The position numbers and the translations under genes are program-made. From positions 1-64,000 of the forward strand of contig NZ_FOBD01000001.1 of the NCBI RefSeq assembly GCF_900109515.1: a stretch of DNA of 64,000 nucleotides, written 5' to 3'. The notes under the pieces were generated by a model that did no database searches, was not told the origin of the DNA, and worked only from the letters and a program-made list of their open reading frames with translations. Position 1 is the first letter of the stretch. Each line of letters opens with the position of its first letter. Below, piece after piece: positions 44,917 through 57,200 of the stretch. This DNA is from Paenibacillus sp. OK003. GTDB taxonomy: Bacteria > Bacillota > Bacilli > Paenibacillales > Paenibacillaceae.

Positions 44917-46464
44917 ATGAACCGGTTGTGTAAGGTGCTGATTGTTGACGATGAGTTTCTTGTAAGGCAAGGCATTAAGCACCATATGAACTGGGAAGCT
45001 GAAGGTTTTCAGATTGTAGGTGAAGCTTCCAATGGGGAAGAGGGGCTTGAGCAGGTACAGTTATTACAGCCGGATATTGTCATTACGGACATTGTGATGC
45101 CTGTAATGGATGGGGAAACATTTGTCCGGACGTTAAAAGCCAGCCATCCGCAGATTGAGGTTATCGTACTTAGCAGCTTCAGTGAATTTGAATATGTACG
45201 TTCAACGCTTCAGAATGGAGCAGCAGACTATATATTGAAACCGAAACTGGATACCAATGAATTATTACAAGTACTTCAGCGTACAGCTGGCAAAATTCCC
45301 GAATTGCAGTTTGAGCCTTCACATGATGGGTGGAGGCTCGGACAACTGATGGAAAAGATGCTGTCCGGATTTACGTTGGATGCGGAAAATGAGATGCATA
45401 TCATAAGGGAGACGTTTCCCCACCAATGCTTCCGCTTACTCGTATATAAGCCGCAGGATACACACACACATGTGCACAAGCTGGATAAAGAGCACCTGGA
45501 GTCCAGGTTACGGGATCAGCTCCCCGACATGGAGTGGGCAATCGTTCCGGCCGAAGGCACCTCGCCAGTGGTTCTCCTTAATGTCGAGCCTGCCAAGGAT
45601 GAATGGATGTTGCAGCGGATCAAGGAGTTGGCCAGCGAGAAGAAGGATGGACAGGACGGAACTTGCTGGGTACTGAGCGATAGTTTCTCTTCATTTGAAG
45701 AGATGGGAAACGTATATCGAACACGTCTGATCAAGCTCATGGAGTATCGCTTTTATTATGAGGACCGATCTATTCTGGTGTATGGCGAACTTCCTCCTCT
45801 TCATCCTGCGGGGTATCAGTTCAATGTGAACATGTTTTTGCAGCATGTGAAGCGAAATCGAACTGAAGCGGCAAGAGAATATTTGCAGGAGCATGCCCTT
45901 ACGTTGGGACGGGATTACATTGCTGATGTGTTTGAAATCAAGTCCTTTCTGGGCAATCTGATCTTTAACGTGACCATTACCCTGGCAGATATGGATGTGC
46001 AGTCTGTTGCGCTGGAAGAGAGTAAGTATGCTTATTTCAAACATGTGGATGGCGCTTCCAGTCTGACAGAAGCGATGAAGGTACTGGATCAGTTCATGGC
46101 TGAGGTACAGGAGTGCACGAGTGGAGAAGGTGGACGACGTAGTGATCCGAATATGAAAATGCTGCTGGACTATATGCATGAGCACTTTGATCAGCCACTC
46201 GGACTTGCCGAAGTCGCGAAGCATTTTCATTTTAATCCATCGTACTTGTCCAGTTATTTCTCTTCACACAAAAAAGAAGGCTTTAACGAATATTTAAATA
46301 AAATTCGAATTGAAAAGGCAGAGGAACTTCTGCGATCAGATCATGTTACAATCTCTGAAATCAGCAGCATGGTGGGTTATTCAGACCATAGCTATTTCTG
46401 CAAGGTGTTCAAAAAATTTACCGGACTGTCTCCAAGCCGATACCGGCGCAAGTTCTGGGCATGA
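44917..46464 (+). CDS. YesN-type response regulator with AraC DNA-binding domain
   Basis: Response regulator of 515 residues. The receiver domain (about 4-125) has the acidic pair in IVDDEF, phospho-Asp in DIVITDIVMPVMDG (about 57), Ser in LSSFSEFEY and Lys in ILKPKLD. A long central region of about 270 residues follows, then a C-terminal AraC domain (about 412-515) with LAEVAKHFHFNPSYLSSYF and ISEISSMVGYSDHSYFCKVFKK, GLSPSRYRR. It is coupled with the kinase gene 18 bases downstream. Such YesMN pairs usually switch on adjacent polysaccharide-use genes, here the importer and GH2 gene, perhaps GH74. Confidence 0.93.
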   Translation: MNRLCKVLIVDDEFLVRQGIKHHMNWEAEGFQIVGEASNGEEGLEQVQLLQPDIVITDIVMPVMDGETFVRTLKASHPQIEVIVLSSFSEFEYVRSTLQNGAADYILKPKLDTNELLQVLQRTAGKIPELQFEPSHDGWRLGQLMEKMLSGFTLDAENEMHIIRETFPHQCFRLLVYKPQDTHTHVHKLDKEHLESRLRDQLPDMEWAIVPAEGTSPVVLLNVEPAKDEWMLQRIKELASEKKDGQDGTCWVLSDSFSSFEEMGNVYRTRLIKLMEYRFYYEDRSILVYGELPPLHPAGYQFNVNMFLQHVKRNRTEAAREYLQEHALTLGRDYIADVFEIKSFLGNLIFNVTITLADMDVQSVALEESKYAYFKHVDGASSLTEAMKVLDQFMAEVQECTSGEGGRRSDPNMKMLLDYMHEHFDQPLGLAEVAKHFHFNPSYLSSYFSSHKKEGFNEYLNKIRIEKAEELLRSDHVTISEISSMVGYSDHSYFCKVFKKFTGLSPSRYRRKFWA

Positions 46465-46482
46465 AGTTAGAAGGGCAAAACG

Positions 46483-48252
46483 ATGAAGAAATGGATGAAT
46501 GCGTTATCCCGTCTTGGATTGTTTCCAAAATTGTTTCTGGTTATGGTGATCAGCATTGTTCTCGTGTCGGTACTTATCCTGTGGACGACCATTCACATGT
46601 CGACCCGACTGTTTACCGAGACGTTCAGCATTACCAATTCCAAAGTGCTGAACCAGATCAAAACGAATTTTGAATCATTTAATGATGCGATCGCAGCGGT
46701 AGCCAACAATGTGAGCCAGAGCGGCTCGATCCGCGGCTTTTTGTCCGAAGGTGAGGGCGATTCACTTACAATGGCGAAGTCCTACTATCATATGCGCGAG
46801 GCGATGGATCGAATTCAGACCATCACCGAATCGTATGAGGTAGGCATCACGATCAGTGGCATCAACGGACGCACGTATTCAACCGATCGTTCTCACTTGA
46901 GCATGTCGGTCGACGATCTGAAACAGATGCCTATTACGATGGAGGCGACCAAGCTGCCCAGCCGATTGATTTTCGATGATTATCGTCTCGACGAGGGCTC
47001 GGGTTCAGAACAGATGATATCCGCGACCAAAGCGCTGACCAATCGAAGCCAGGGCAGCATGTATGGCATGTTATACGTCACGATGAGAGAGCGTATGTTC
47101 CGTCAGTTCTACAGCAGCTTTACGAGCAGGGGCAATGATGTGGTCATCCTGAACGAAAACGGGGAGATTGTTTCCTCCAATCGGGAAGATTGGATCGGGA
47201 CTCGGCAATTGGAACTGCTATCGTATGCGAGACAAATGGGCAATGATAACAGTAAAGGGGTTAACGCACATGTAATGGAGCAAGATAGCGTTGTTCTGTC
47301 GGAATACTTACCCATTTATCGCTTCTATATCGTCAATGTGGTCGATAAGAAGCAGGCGATGGGACAACTGCTGGATATGAAGACCATTGCCCTCATCTGT
47401 ACGGCTATCGTTGCAGGGGCCCTTGTGCTGGTGTTTCTTATTACGAATCAGATTACCAAATCGCTCCGCAGGCTGGTGAAACAGATGTCCAATATTACGA
47501 AAAGTGATCTGGATAATTATATTCCGGTCAGTGGCAGCTATGAGAGCCGACAACTGAGTCATGCGTACAATTACATGCTGGACGAACTGCATGATTATGT
47601 GGATCAACTGGTGTTGACTCAACGTGAGCAACGAAATGCGGAGCTTGCTGCTTTACAGAGCCAGATTAATCCGCATTTTCTGTACAATACACTTGCTTCG
47701 GTTAAGGTGCTGGTACAGCAAGGCAATAAGGATCGTGCAGCCGAGACCATCAACGCATTGATCTCGCTCCTGCAAAATACGATTAGCGACGTAAGTGAGA
47801 CGGTCACGGTGGAGCAGGAAGTGGAGAATTTAAAAAATTATGTGTTCATTAATCACGTCAGGTACGGTGGACGGATCAAGGCAGCTTTTTATATATCTCC
47901 GGATTGTACCCAATATCATGTGCCCAAGCTGGTGATTCAGCCCTTTATCGAGAATGCGTTCTTCCATGCCTTTATCAAGAAGGATACAGGAACGATTCAT
48001 GTGCTGGTGTCCAGAGCAGGTGAATCACTGATCTGTGAGATTATGGACAATGGCGATGGGATTGAGGGATTCTCCATGGGAGAGTCGCTGCCCAATCCGA
48101 AGAACAATCGACAGCTGTTTAGTGGAATCGGTATACGTAATGTTCACGACCGGATTCAACTGCTCTATGGTACGCCATACGGAGTTACGATCATGAGCAC
48201 GCCTGGCGAGGGAACCAGAGTGACGGTGACGCTCCCTTTAATCACTCAATAA
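46483..48252 (+). CDS. YesM-type sensor histidine kinase
   Basis: Membrane histidine kinase of 589 residues. TM1 (about 13-36), a large extracellular sensor (about 37-295) of dCache type, TM2 (about 299-322), HAMP (about 323-375), His_kinase domain with phospho-His398 in QINPHFLYNTL, and a HATPase domain (about 465-588) with ENAFFHAF, DNGDGI and GIGIRNVHDRIQ. It probably senses an extracellular oligosaccharide directly or through a binding protein, and phosphorylates the preceding YesN-type regulator. The start follows AGAAGGGC. Confidence 0.93.
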   Translation: MKKWMNALSRLGLFPKLFLVMVISIVLVSVLILWTTIHMSTRLFTETFSITNSKVLNQIKTNFESFNDAIAAVANNVSQSGSIRGFLSEGEGDSLTMAKSYYHMREAMDRIQTITESYEVGITISGINGRTYSTDRSHLSMSVDDLKQMPITMEATKLPSRLIFDDYRLDEGSGSEQMISATKALTNRSQGSMYGMLYVTMRERMFRQFYSSFTSRGNDVVILNENGEIVSSNREDWIGTRQLELLSYARQMGNDNSKGVNAHVMEQDSVVLSEYLPIYRFYIVNVVDKKQAMGQLLDMKTIALICTAIVAGALVLVFLITNQITKSLRRLVKQMSNITKSDLDNYIPVSGSYESRQLSHAYNYMLDELHDYVDQLVLTQREQRNAELAALQSQINPHFLYNTLASVKVLVQQGNKDRAAETINALISLLQNTISDVSETVTVEQEVENLKNYVFINHVRYGGRIKAAFYISPDCTQYHVPKLVIQPFIENAFFHAFIKKDTGTIHVLVSRAGESLICEIMDNGDGIEGFSMGESLPNPKNNRQLFSGIGIRNVHDRIQLLYGTPYGVTIMSTPGEGTRVTVTLPLITQ

Positions 48253-48289
48253 TGTCACAACGAGCTGCAAATCTTGATAGACCGCTCCG

Positions 48290-48340
48290 AAAGAGTCTTC
48301 CGAACGCTGCATTGTAGCAGAATAGGAGGGCTCTTTTTAA
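48290..48340 (+). terminator. Terminator of the YesN-YesM pair
   Basis: AAAGAGTCTTCC (48290-48301) pairs with GGAGGGCTCTTT (48325-48336), two mismatches or wobbles, followed by TTAAT. Confidence 0.75.
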
Positions 48341-48440
48341 TGCAAAATAATATCTATCCGATGAAGCAAAAAGGATCATTGGTAAACATTTTAGATGGAG
48401 AAAGTACAAATTCAAAAGAAATTACCATAATCCAAAATTA

Positions 48441-48455
48441 ATGCAAGCGGTTTCT
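48441..48455 (+). promoter_or_regulatory. cre (CcpA) site 1 upstream of the sugar ABC operon
   Basis: ATGCAAGCGGTTTCT matches the consensus WTGNAANCGNWNNCW at every defined position. It lies about 160 bases before the binding-protein start. Confidence 0.7.
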
Positions 48456-48549
48456 GTAAAGGTTTTCATTGTGGCAATAAGATGACAAATCAGCACAAAA
48501 TTATTACTAACGAATGACGATTTGGGAATGATAAGATGATTACATCGAA

Positions 48550-48564
48550 AGCAACCGCTTTCAG
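48550..48564 (-). promoter_or_regulatory. cre (CcpA) site 2 upstream of the sugar ABC operon
   Basis: On the minus strand CTGAAAGCGGTTGCT, one deviation (first base) from the cre consensus; 50 bases before the binding-protein start, so it probably lies in the leader and could act as a roadblock. Confidence 0.6.
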
Positions 48565-48613
48565 AAAACGCAAACAAATTACACACAAAGAGGTTGAAGG
48601 GGAGTTGAATGAT

Positions 48614-49906
48614 TTGAAAAAAATGTGGGTATTGATGCTCGCTACTGTCCTGTTGTTGTCCGCATGTTCATCCGGCGGTGGAGGCAAAACGGCTAGCGGT
48701 GGTGACGAAAAAACAAACGAGATCACAATTTGGGCTTGGGACAAAGCATTTAACGTTGCTGCACTTGAAACAGCAAAAGAAGCATATCAGAAACAAAATC
48801 CCGATCTGAAAATCAACATCATTGAGAATGCTCAAGATGCTATTATTCAGAAGCTGAATACAGGCCTGAACTCTGGAACAAGCAGCGGTCTTCCTAACAT
48901 CGTTCTGATTGAGGACTATCGTTCACAAAGCTTCCTGAGTGCATATCCTGATGCATTCAAAGATTTGTCTTCTACAATCAAAGCTTCCGATTTTGCAGAT
49001 TACAAAATTGGACCAACTTCGTATGAAGGCAAACAATACGGCGTACCGTTTGACTCTGGCGTAGCAGGTTTGTACTACAGAACGGATTTGCTGGAACAAG
49101 CGGGCTACAAGGCTGCTGACTTGCAAGACATCACTTGGGATGATTACATCCAAATCGGTAAAGACGTAAAAGCAAAAACAGGTAAAGAGCTGCTGTCTCT
49201 TGACCCGAATGATCTTGGAATCATTCGCATGATGATCCAAACAGCGGGCAAATGGTACACTGCGGAAGATGGCAAGACACCTGACATTAGCAGTAACCCT
49301 GCATTGAAAGAAGCTTTCGAAACGTACAAAAAAATGATGGATGCCAACATTGTTAAATTGCACTCTGACTGGAGTCAATTCGTTGCCAACGCCAATAACG
49401 GTAGCATAGCAACAATTCCTACAGGTAACTGGTTCTCACCATCTGTACGTCAAGAAGCTTCCCAATCCGGTAAATGGGCTGTAGCTCCAATGCCAAAAAT
49501 GGCTGGCCAACCAAACTCTGTACACGCATCCAACCTGGGTGGTAGCTCCTGGTATGTTATGAATAACGTTCCTGGTGCAGATCAAGCAGCTGACTTCCTG
49601 GCAAAAACATTTGGTTCTGACAAACAACTGTATCAAGACTTGTTGACGAACATTGGTGCCATCGGTACGTACAAACCGGCTGTAGATGGTGATGCATACA
49701 ACAAGGCAGACGAGTTCTTCGGTGGTCAAAAAATCTTTAGTGATTTTGCAGCATGGACTAAAGAAATCCCGAATGTAAACTACGGCAGTAACACATATGC
49801 AATTGAAGACATTCTGGTTGTTGAAATGCAAGCGTACCTGAACGGTAAATCAATTGATGACGTTCTAGCCGATGCACAAAAACAAGCTGAAGCACAATTA
49901 AACTAA
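48614..49906 (+). CDS. Sugar ABC transporter substrate-binding lipoprotein (CUT1 family)
   Basis: Extracellular lipid-anchored binding protein, 430 residues. TTG 48614 is preferred, since GGGGAG lies 9 bases upstream and the signal peptide follows at once (KKMWVLMLATVLLLSAC); the open frame reaches 48536. The lipobox LSAC is followed by a Gly/Ser-rich linker. The body shows the type 1 binding-protein features ITIWAWD, YGVPFDSGVAGLYYRTDLL and GNWFSPS. It captures oligosaccharides; the GH74 and GH2 neighbours suggest xyloglucan- or galactose-containing ones. First gene of the operon with two permeases and the GH2 enzyme. Confidence 0.94.
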   Translation: MKKMWVLMLATVLLLSACSSGGGGKTASGGDEKTNEITIWAWDKAFNVAALETAKEAYQKQNPDLKINIIENAQDAIIQKLNTGLNSGTSSGLPNIVLIEDYRSQSFLSAYPDAFKDLSSTIKASDFADYKIGPTSYEGKQYGVPFDSGVAGLYYRTDLLEQAGYKAADLQDITWDDYIQIGKDVKAKTGKELLSLDPNDLGIIRMMIQTAGKWYTAEDGKTPDISSNPALKEAFETYKKMMDANIVKLHSDWSQFVANANNGSIATIPTGNWFSPSVRQEASQSGKWAVAPMPKMAGQPNSVHASNLGGSSWYVMNNVPGADQAADFLAKTFGSDKQLYQDLLTNIGAIGTYKPAVDGDAYNKADEFFGGQKIFSDFAAWTKEIPNVNYGSNTYAIEDILVVEMQAYLNGKSIDDVLADAQKQAEAQLN

Positions 49907-49944
49907 GATACCCAAGGTAACTTATAGAACCCAAGGTAACATCG

Positions 49945-49995
49945 GAGCCGTCTCCCTTGTCTGGCGCAAGCTGAACCGGACAAGGCGAGAGGCTC
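49945..49995 (+). promoter_or_regulatory. Intercistronic hairpin between binding-protein and permease genes
   Basis: Arms of 17 bases, GAGCCGTCTCCCTTGTC (49945-49961) and GACAAGGCGAGAGGCTC (49979-49995), pair with few mismatches. No T-run follows. It is preceded by the direct repeat CCCAAGGTAAC (49911-49921 and 49930-49940). Likely stabilises or separates the 5' cistron's mRNA so that binding protein exceeds permease. Confidence 0.65.
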
Positions 49996-50038
49996 TGTAG
50001 GTTCTACCCATGTTCCATGGAGAGAGAGGAGCCATACT

Positions 50039-50938
50039 GTGAAAGCCATAAATACAGGAGACAGTCTCCAAAAGAAAAATAATTTGACTGGATGGGCTTT
50101 TGTTTTGCTGGCTGTTGTCGGAATTGTAGCCTTTTACTTCTATCCGATGATTCAAGCGCTGCTCTTATCATTCAAGTCTGGCAAAGGTGCCAACCTTGAA
50201 TTTTCGGGCCTTGCGAACTACAAGAGATTGTTGGTTGACACAACGTTCCGTACAGCATTATCAAATACGTTCATTTACTTGATCATTCAAGTACCTGTAA
50301 TGATTATTCTCGGTTTGTTCATTTCCGTATTGCTAAATGACAGCACACTGCGTTTCCGCAGCTTTTTCCGTACAGCCATTTTCTTGCCTTGTGTTACTTC
50401 ACTCGTAGCTTACTCGGTTGTATTCAAATATTTGTTTGCACCGGATGGTATGGTGAACCAGGCGTTGTTGAGCTTGCACATCATCGGCACTCCAATTCAA
50501 TGGATCACGGACCCGTTCTGGGCTAAAATTACGATCATAATCGCCGTTACTTGGCGTTGGACCGGATATAACATGATTTTCTATCTGTCATCTCTGCAAA
50601 ATATCGATCAATCGATCTATGAAGCAGCCAGAATTGACGGAGCAAATGCATTCACCCAATTTTTCAAAATTACCGTACCTTTGCTCAAACCGATCATCCT
50701 CTTCACATCGATTACATCGACCATCGGTACCTTGCAGATCTTTGATGAGATTATGAACATTACCAAAGGTGGTCCGGGTAACGCGACCATGTCCATTTCG
50801 CAATATATCTACAACCTTTCGTTCAAATATTCACCGGACTTCGGATATGCGGCAACCGTTTCTTATTCCATCGTAATTTTGATCATAATATTGTCCATCA
50901 TCCAGTTTAAAGTGGCAGGTGATAATAAAAATGGCTAA
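50039..50938 (+). CDS. Sugar ABC transporter permease 1 (MalF type)
   Basis: Integral membrane subunit with six predicted helices, 299 residues, starting at GTG after GGAG. The EAA loop that contacts the ATPase reads YEAARIDGANAFTQFFKITVP (about 196-216). Forms the channel with the following permease. No ATPase gene is in the operon, so a shared MsmX-type ATPase encoded elsewhere is expected. Overlaps the next start by 8 bases. Confidence 0.94.
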   Translation: MKAINTGDSLQKKNNLTGWAFVLLAVVGIVAFYFYPMIQALLLSFKSGKGANLEFSGLANYKRLLVDTTFRTALSNTFIYLIIQVPVMIILGLFISVLLNDSTLRFRSFFRTAIFLPCVTSLVAYSVVFKYLFAPDGMVNQALLSLHIIGTPIQWITDPFWAKITIIIAVTWRWTGYNMIFYLSSLQNIDQSIYEAARIDGANAFTQFFKITVPLLKPIILFTSITSTIGTLQIFDEIMNITKGGPGNATMSISQYIYNLSFKYSPDFGYAATVSYSIVILIIILSIIQFKVAGDNKNG

Positions 50939-51761
50939 AGCTAAAGCAAAACGGATTTTCACTTACGTCTTCCTATCCATCGTCGCCTTTGTATCCATTT
51001 TTCCATTTTTCTGGATGCTGGTCAGCTCTACAAATGCATCTGTCGATGTTACCAAAGGCAGATTGCTGCCAGGTTCGGCTTTCCTTGATAACTTCAACAA
51101 ACTGATTGACTCGACCAATCTGGTGCAGGCTCTGGGGAACTCGGCTATTATCTCCGTTGTCTCAACGGTTCTGGCTCTGCTGATTGGTTCGATGGCAGGT
51201 TATGGCTTTGAGGTATATCGTACGAAATCGCGTGATGTTGTGTTCAACATCTTGTTGTTATCCATGATGATTCCGTTCGCAGCGATTATGGTGCCTCTGT
51301 ACCGTATGTTTGCAACGATCTCAAGTGTTACACCGGTCATCGGGATCAACACCATGGCATCCGTCATTTTGCCAACCATTACGACAGCGTTTCTGATCTT
51401 CTTCTTCCGTCAGAACACCAAAATGTTCCCGAAAGATCTGCTTGAAGCTGGACGTATTGATGGACTGAGCGAGCTGGGGATCTTCTTGAAGATTTACATG
51501 CCAACGATGAAAACAACTTACGCAGCAGCAGCGATTATCACATTCATGAGCAGCTGGAACAACTATCTGTGGCCGCTGATTGTGTTGCAAACGCCTGACC
51601 AACAAACGATTCCGCTGCTGATTTCCAATCTCGGTTCGGGATACGCTCCAGATTATGGCGTAATTATGACAGCGATCGTTATTGCCACGATGCCGACAGC
51701 AATCGTATTCTTCATTATGCAGAAACATTTTGTCGCCGGAATGGTTGGTTCTGTGAAATAA
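50931..51761 (+). CDS. Sugar ABC transporter permease 2 (MalG type)
   Basis: Second membrane subunit, 276 residues from ATG 50931 (AGGTGA upstream; an in-frame start at 50919 lies inside permease 1). Six helices; EAA loop LEAGRIDGLSELGIFLKIYMP (about 173-193). The C-terminus QKHFVAGMVGSVK is the standard end of MalG-type permeases (xGAVKG-like). Overlap with permease 1 implies translational coupling. Confidence 0.94.
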   Translation: MAKAKAKRIFTYVFLSIVAFVSIFPFFWMLVSSTNASVDVTKGRLLPGSAFLDNFNKLIDSTNLVQALGNSAIISVVSTVLALLIGSMAGYGFEVYRTKSRDVVFNILLLSMMIPFAAIMVPLYRMFATISSVTPVIGINTMASVILPTITTAFLIFFFRQNTKMFPKDLLEAGRIDGLSELGIFLKIYMPTMKTTYAAAAIITFMSSWNNYLWPLIVLQTPDQQTIPLLISNLGSGYAPDYGVIMTAIVIATMPTAIVFFIMQKHFVAGMVGSVK

Positions 51762-51881
51762 TGGAATAACGTTCAGTCCCGCATGAGAGTGGAGGCCGCC
51801 GCAGGCGTGCCTCTGCCTTTCTGTTTGTCAAGGATTGTTTGTGGTTTTTGGAAAAGGAAAACAAGAGTCTGTACTGAATAA

Positions 51882-54968
<3,087 letters not shown>

Positions 54969-55109
54969 TAGCGCTATATAAGATGTAGCTAAAGGATAGA
55001 GGTCTCCGCAAGTGGGGGCCTCTGTTTGTTGTTATCAGATGGTGAGCTATGAAACCGCTACCGTATCTGTCTCGTACTGTACTGGACATGGATAAAGGAG
55101 GGGCTTATT

Positions 55110-55415
55110 TTGAGCAGAAAAGCAAAGACGGGTGTATGGGTAACAGTACTCGTTATACTAGGCATCATTGTGGGATGCTTCATCTGGTATTTTAATACGG
55201 CTTCAGGTGAACGTGCGCTGAAAACGATGCGATCCAACAACTCCGGGGGTCTGGAGCGTGTGGTTAACGTATACAGTAATTCGGGAGAATTGATTCATAC
55301 GTATGAGGGGAAGATTGATTTGCAAGATACGGAGTATGGAAATAAGGTGCTTTTTGATCTGAATGGCAAACGGATTGTGATCTATAACGCGACAGTGATT
55401 AGTGAAGAGAAGTAA
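55110..55415 (+). CDS. Small membrane-anchored protein, possibly DUF5052-like
   Basis: A 101-residue protein starting at TTG after AAGGAGGGG. One N-terminal helix (about 8-29, VWVTVLVILGIIVGCFIWYF) leads to an outside beta-rich domain with ERVVNVYSNSGELIHTYEGK and FDLNGKRIVIYNATVI. The pattern recalls a small domain found in Firmicutes and their phages (DUF5052 by memory, not checked). Function unknown. First of three small same-strand genes. Confidence 0.75.
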   Translation: MSRKAKTGVWVTVLVILGIIVGCFIWYFNTASGERALKTMRSNNSGGLERVVNVYSNSGELIHTYEGKIDLQDTEYGNKVLFDLNGKRIVIYNATVISEEK

Positions 55416-55513
55416 ATGAGGGGCGGTGTGGAGTTCAGGCAGGAGCATTCCGATGACACTCTTTCGCTCATATGGTAAAATTAAGGTAATGAAGTGGAGA
55501 GGTGATGAGAGGC

Positions 55514-55819
55514 ATGTTCATGGAGATGTTGTTGGCCCTGATTGCCATACTCGGAATGGTCGCATTCTATTGCTTAATCGCTTATTTCCTAATTCGTCTT
55601 ATTTCCAGAAAAGCATTCAAGCGCACGTTAACCAAGTATGAAACAATTGAAATATTGGTATGGGCAGCAATGGTGTTCTTTGCTATTGTGATGATTAAGA
55701 ATCAGTCATGGAATATGTTGCTGCCTGTAGTTCTCCTTATGGTTTCAATGATTAACCTGCACCGTTCAAATCGGAAATACAGAGAGATGAGCAAAGAGAT
55801 GAACAAAGAGGGACTTTAA
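55514..55819 (+). CDS. Small two- or three-helix membrane protein, unknown function
   Basis: About 101 residues. ATG 55514 lies 11 bases after GGAGAGG; GTG 55502 and ATG 55520 are alternatives. Hydrophobic helices at about 3-26, 46-60 and 65-82 surround a basic loop (SRKAFKRTLTKYE); the tail is charged (RSNRKYREMSKEMNKEG). No family recognised. It is 1 base from the next gene, so the two are coupled. Confidence 0.7.
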   Translation: MFMEMLLALIAILGMVAFYCLIAYFLIRLISRKAFKRTLTKYETIEILVWAAMVFFAIVMIKNQSWNMLLPVVLLMVSMINLHRSNRKYREMSKEMNKEGL

Positions 55820-55820
55820 T

Positions 55821-56246
55821 ATGATACTGGATAAGTCGACAGACACCTCAGGGTTAACACAGGTTGCCGCACTTTCGGATGAATTGCAGCCTGTGTTTGA
55901 TAAAGCAGAACGTAAATATCAAGCGTGTGGCATTGAGCTGTTCTTTGTTTTCAGATGTCTGCCTGAAGAATATGAAAGAAAATCGACGGTCAGGTATGCG
56001 AAGAAGGACAATACGATTTACTTTGATATGACGGCCAGTGAGGATCAGTATAAAACGTTTAGCAAAAGCAGACAGCGTTATGAGTTGAGTCATTATTTCT
56101 ATGTTTTTCTGAGTGACAAACTGAAGAAGTATAAGATCAAACACTTGGATCATACGGAATTTATGAATGACATGGAAGAATGGCTTAAAGATATTGGATG
56201 GTTACAATCCGAATTCGAGGTCAGTATGGATGAATATCGGGAATAA
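55821..56246 (+). CDS. Small soluble protein of unknown function
   Basis: A 141-residue, charged, mixed alpha/beta protein with IELFFVFRCLPEEYERKS, a YFDMTASEDQY strand, RQRYELSHYFYVFLSDKLKKY and a C-terminal amphipathic helix (DMEEWLKDIGWL). Size and context (following a small membrane protein) would fit an immunity-type or accessory protein, but there is no motif to support this. Followed by a strong terminator, so the three small genes 55110-56246 may form one unit. Confidence 0.7.
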   Translation: MILDKSTDTSGLTQVAALSDELQPVFDKAERKYQACGIELFFVFRCLPEEYERKSTVRYAKKDNTIYFDMTASEDQYKTFSKSRQRYELSHYFYVFLSDKLKKYKIKHLDHTEFMNDMEEWLKDIGWLQSEFEVSMDEYRE

Positions 56247-56312
56247 GGTTTTCTGAGGGGAACGGTTTTATAATTGGTCAATGCGGTCATGGTACATAAT
56301 AATGGATAACAA

Positions 56313-56345
56313 AAATAGGCCCTCTTTCGAGGGCCTATTTTTCAT
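56313..56345 (+). terminator. Terminator after the three small genes
   Basis: Perfect arms AAATAGGCCCTC (56313-56324) and GAGGGCCTATTT (56329-56340) with a 4-base loop and T-run. Confidence 0.95.
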
Positions 56346-56514
56346 GGGAGAGGAGAAACCGGACGAAGAGCTTATGGGGAAACGTAAGTCTTCTCCGCGG
56401 TTGTCTACGACACTTGTGATGTCGATAATTATATAATGGCCGGAAAGTTTCCTTTTTATACATTTGCGTCAACAATTCGTCAACAATATTTCGGCGAGAA
56501 AGAAGACGGACTAT

Positions 56515-56544
56515 TTTTCAAACTGAACCCGATTGTGGTACGAT
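56515..56544 (+). promoter_or_regulatory. Candidate promoter of rsmD-coaD
   Basis: TTTTCA (56515-56520), an 18-base spacer and TACGAT (56539-56544), about 45 bases before the rsmD start. The 56346-56514 stretch shows no gene. Confidence 0.4.
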
Positions 56545-56588
56545 AGCTTTATCAATAAACTTACATAGAGAGAAAAGGTGACTCATCA

Positions 56589-57200
56589 GTGAGAGTGGTA
56601 TCTGGGAGTGCGAAAGGCAGACCGCTGAAGGCTGTTCCTGGCACAGGGACGCGGCCAACCACCGACAAGGTGAAGGAAGCGTTGTTTAGTATGATTGGCC
56701 CGTATTTTGAGGGCGGCACAGCATTGGATCTGTTTGCAGGCAGTGGAGGTCTCGGTATTGAGGCGCTGAGCCGCGGCATGGACAAGGCTGTTTTTGTTGA
56801 CTTGGAATCGAAAAGTATTGAAGTGATCCGTGCAAATCTGAAAGCAACCAAGCTGGAAGATCAGGCGGCCATATACCGGAATGATGCCAGTCGTGCATTG
56901 AAGGCGCTCGCCAAGCGAAGCACACAATTTGATCTCGTATTTCTTGATCCACCCTACCGTATGAAAAATGGGGACGAGTTAATGCTTACGATGCACGAAC
57001 TGGATCTGCTTGAACCGGAAGCGACCATTGTGCTTGAATATGAATCCAAATATCATTACCCTGAGCAATTCGGCCCGTTTGAACAAACGCGCAAGGCATT
57101 GTATGGGGAGACCGCTGTATCCATCTATTATTATGCACCTGCTGCAACAACAGAAGATGGAGAACCTAGCGCAGCGGAAGAGGAGGCTCCTCATGAGTGA
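56589..57200 (+). CDS. rsmD: 16S rRNA guanine-966 N2-methyltransferase
   Basis: SAM-dependent methylation of G966 of 16S rRNA in the 30S subunit. It has 203 residues, starting at GTG after AAAGGTGA. The N-terminus [17 protein letters not shown] and [13 protein letters not shown] are diagnostic; SAM motif I is [19 protein letters not shown] (about 48-66); catalytic motif IV is [10 protein letters not shown] (about 117-126). The Ala/Glu-rich C-terminus ([12 protein letters not shown]) is an extension. Overlaps coaD by 8 bases, as usual in Bacillales. Confidence 0.97.
   Translation: MRVVSGSAKGRPLKAVPGTGTRPTTDKVKEALFSMIGPYFEGGTALDLFAGSGGLGIEALSRGMDKAVFVDLESKSIEVIRANLKATKLEDQAAIYRNDASRALKALAKRSTQFDLVFLDPPYRMKNGDELMLTMHELDLLEPEATIVLEYESKYHYPEQFGPFEQTRKALYGETAVSIYYYAPAATTEDGEPSAAEEEAPHE

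Noticed and set aside
45691..46230. Minus-strand frame of 179 codons inside the YesN-type gene
   Set aside because: Antisense shadow with His/Ile-rich low-quality sequence; the plus strand is clearly a response regulator.
51785..51825. Terminator between permease 2 and the GH2 gene
   Set aside because: GAGGC and GCCTC arms give only a short stem with interrupted T-run; too weak to claim that the operon ends here.
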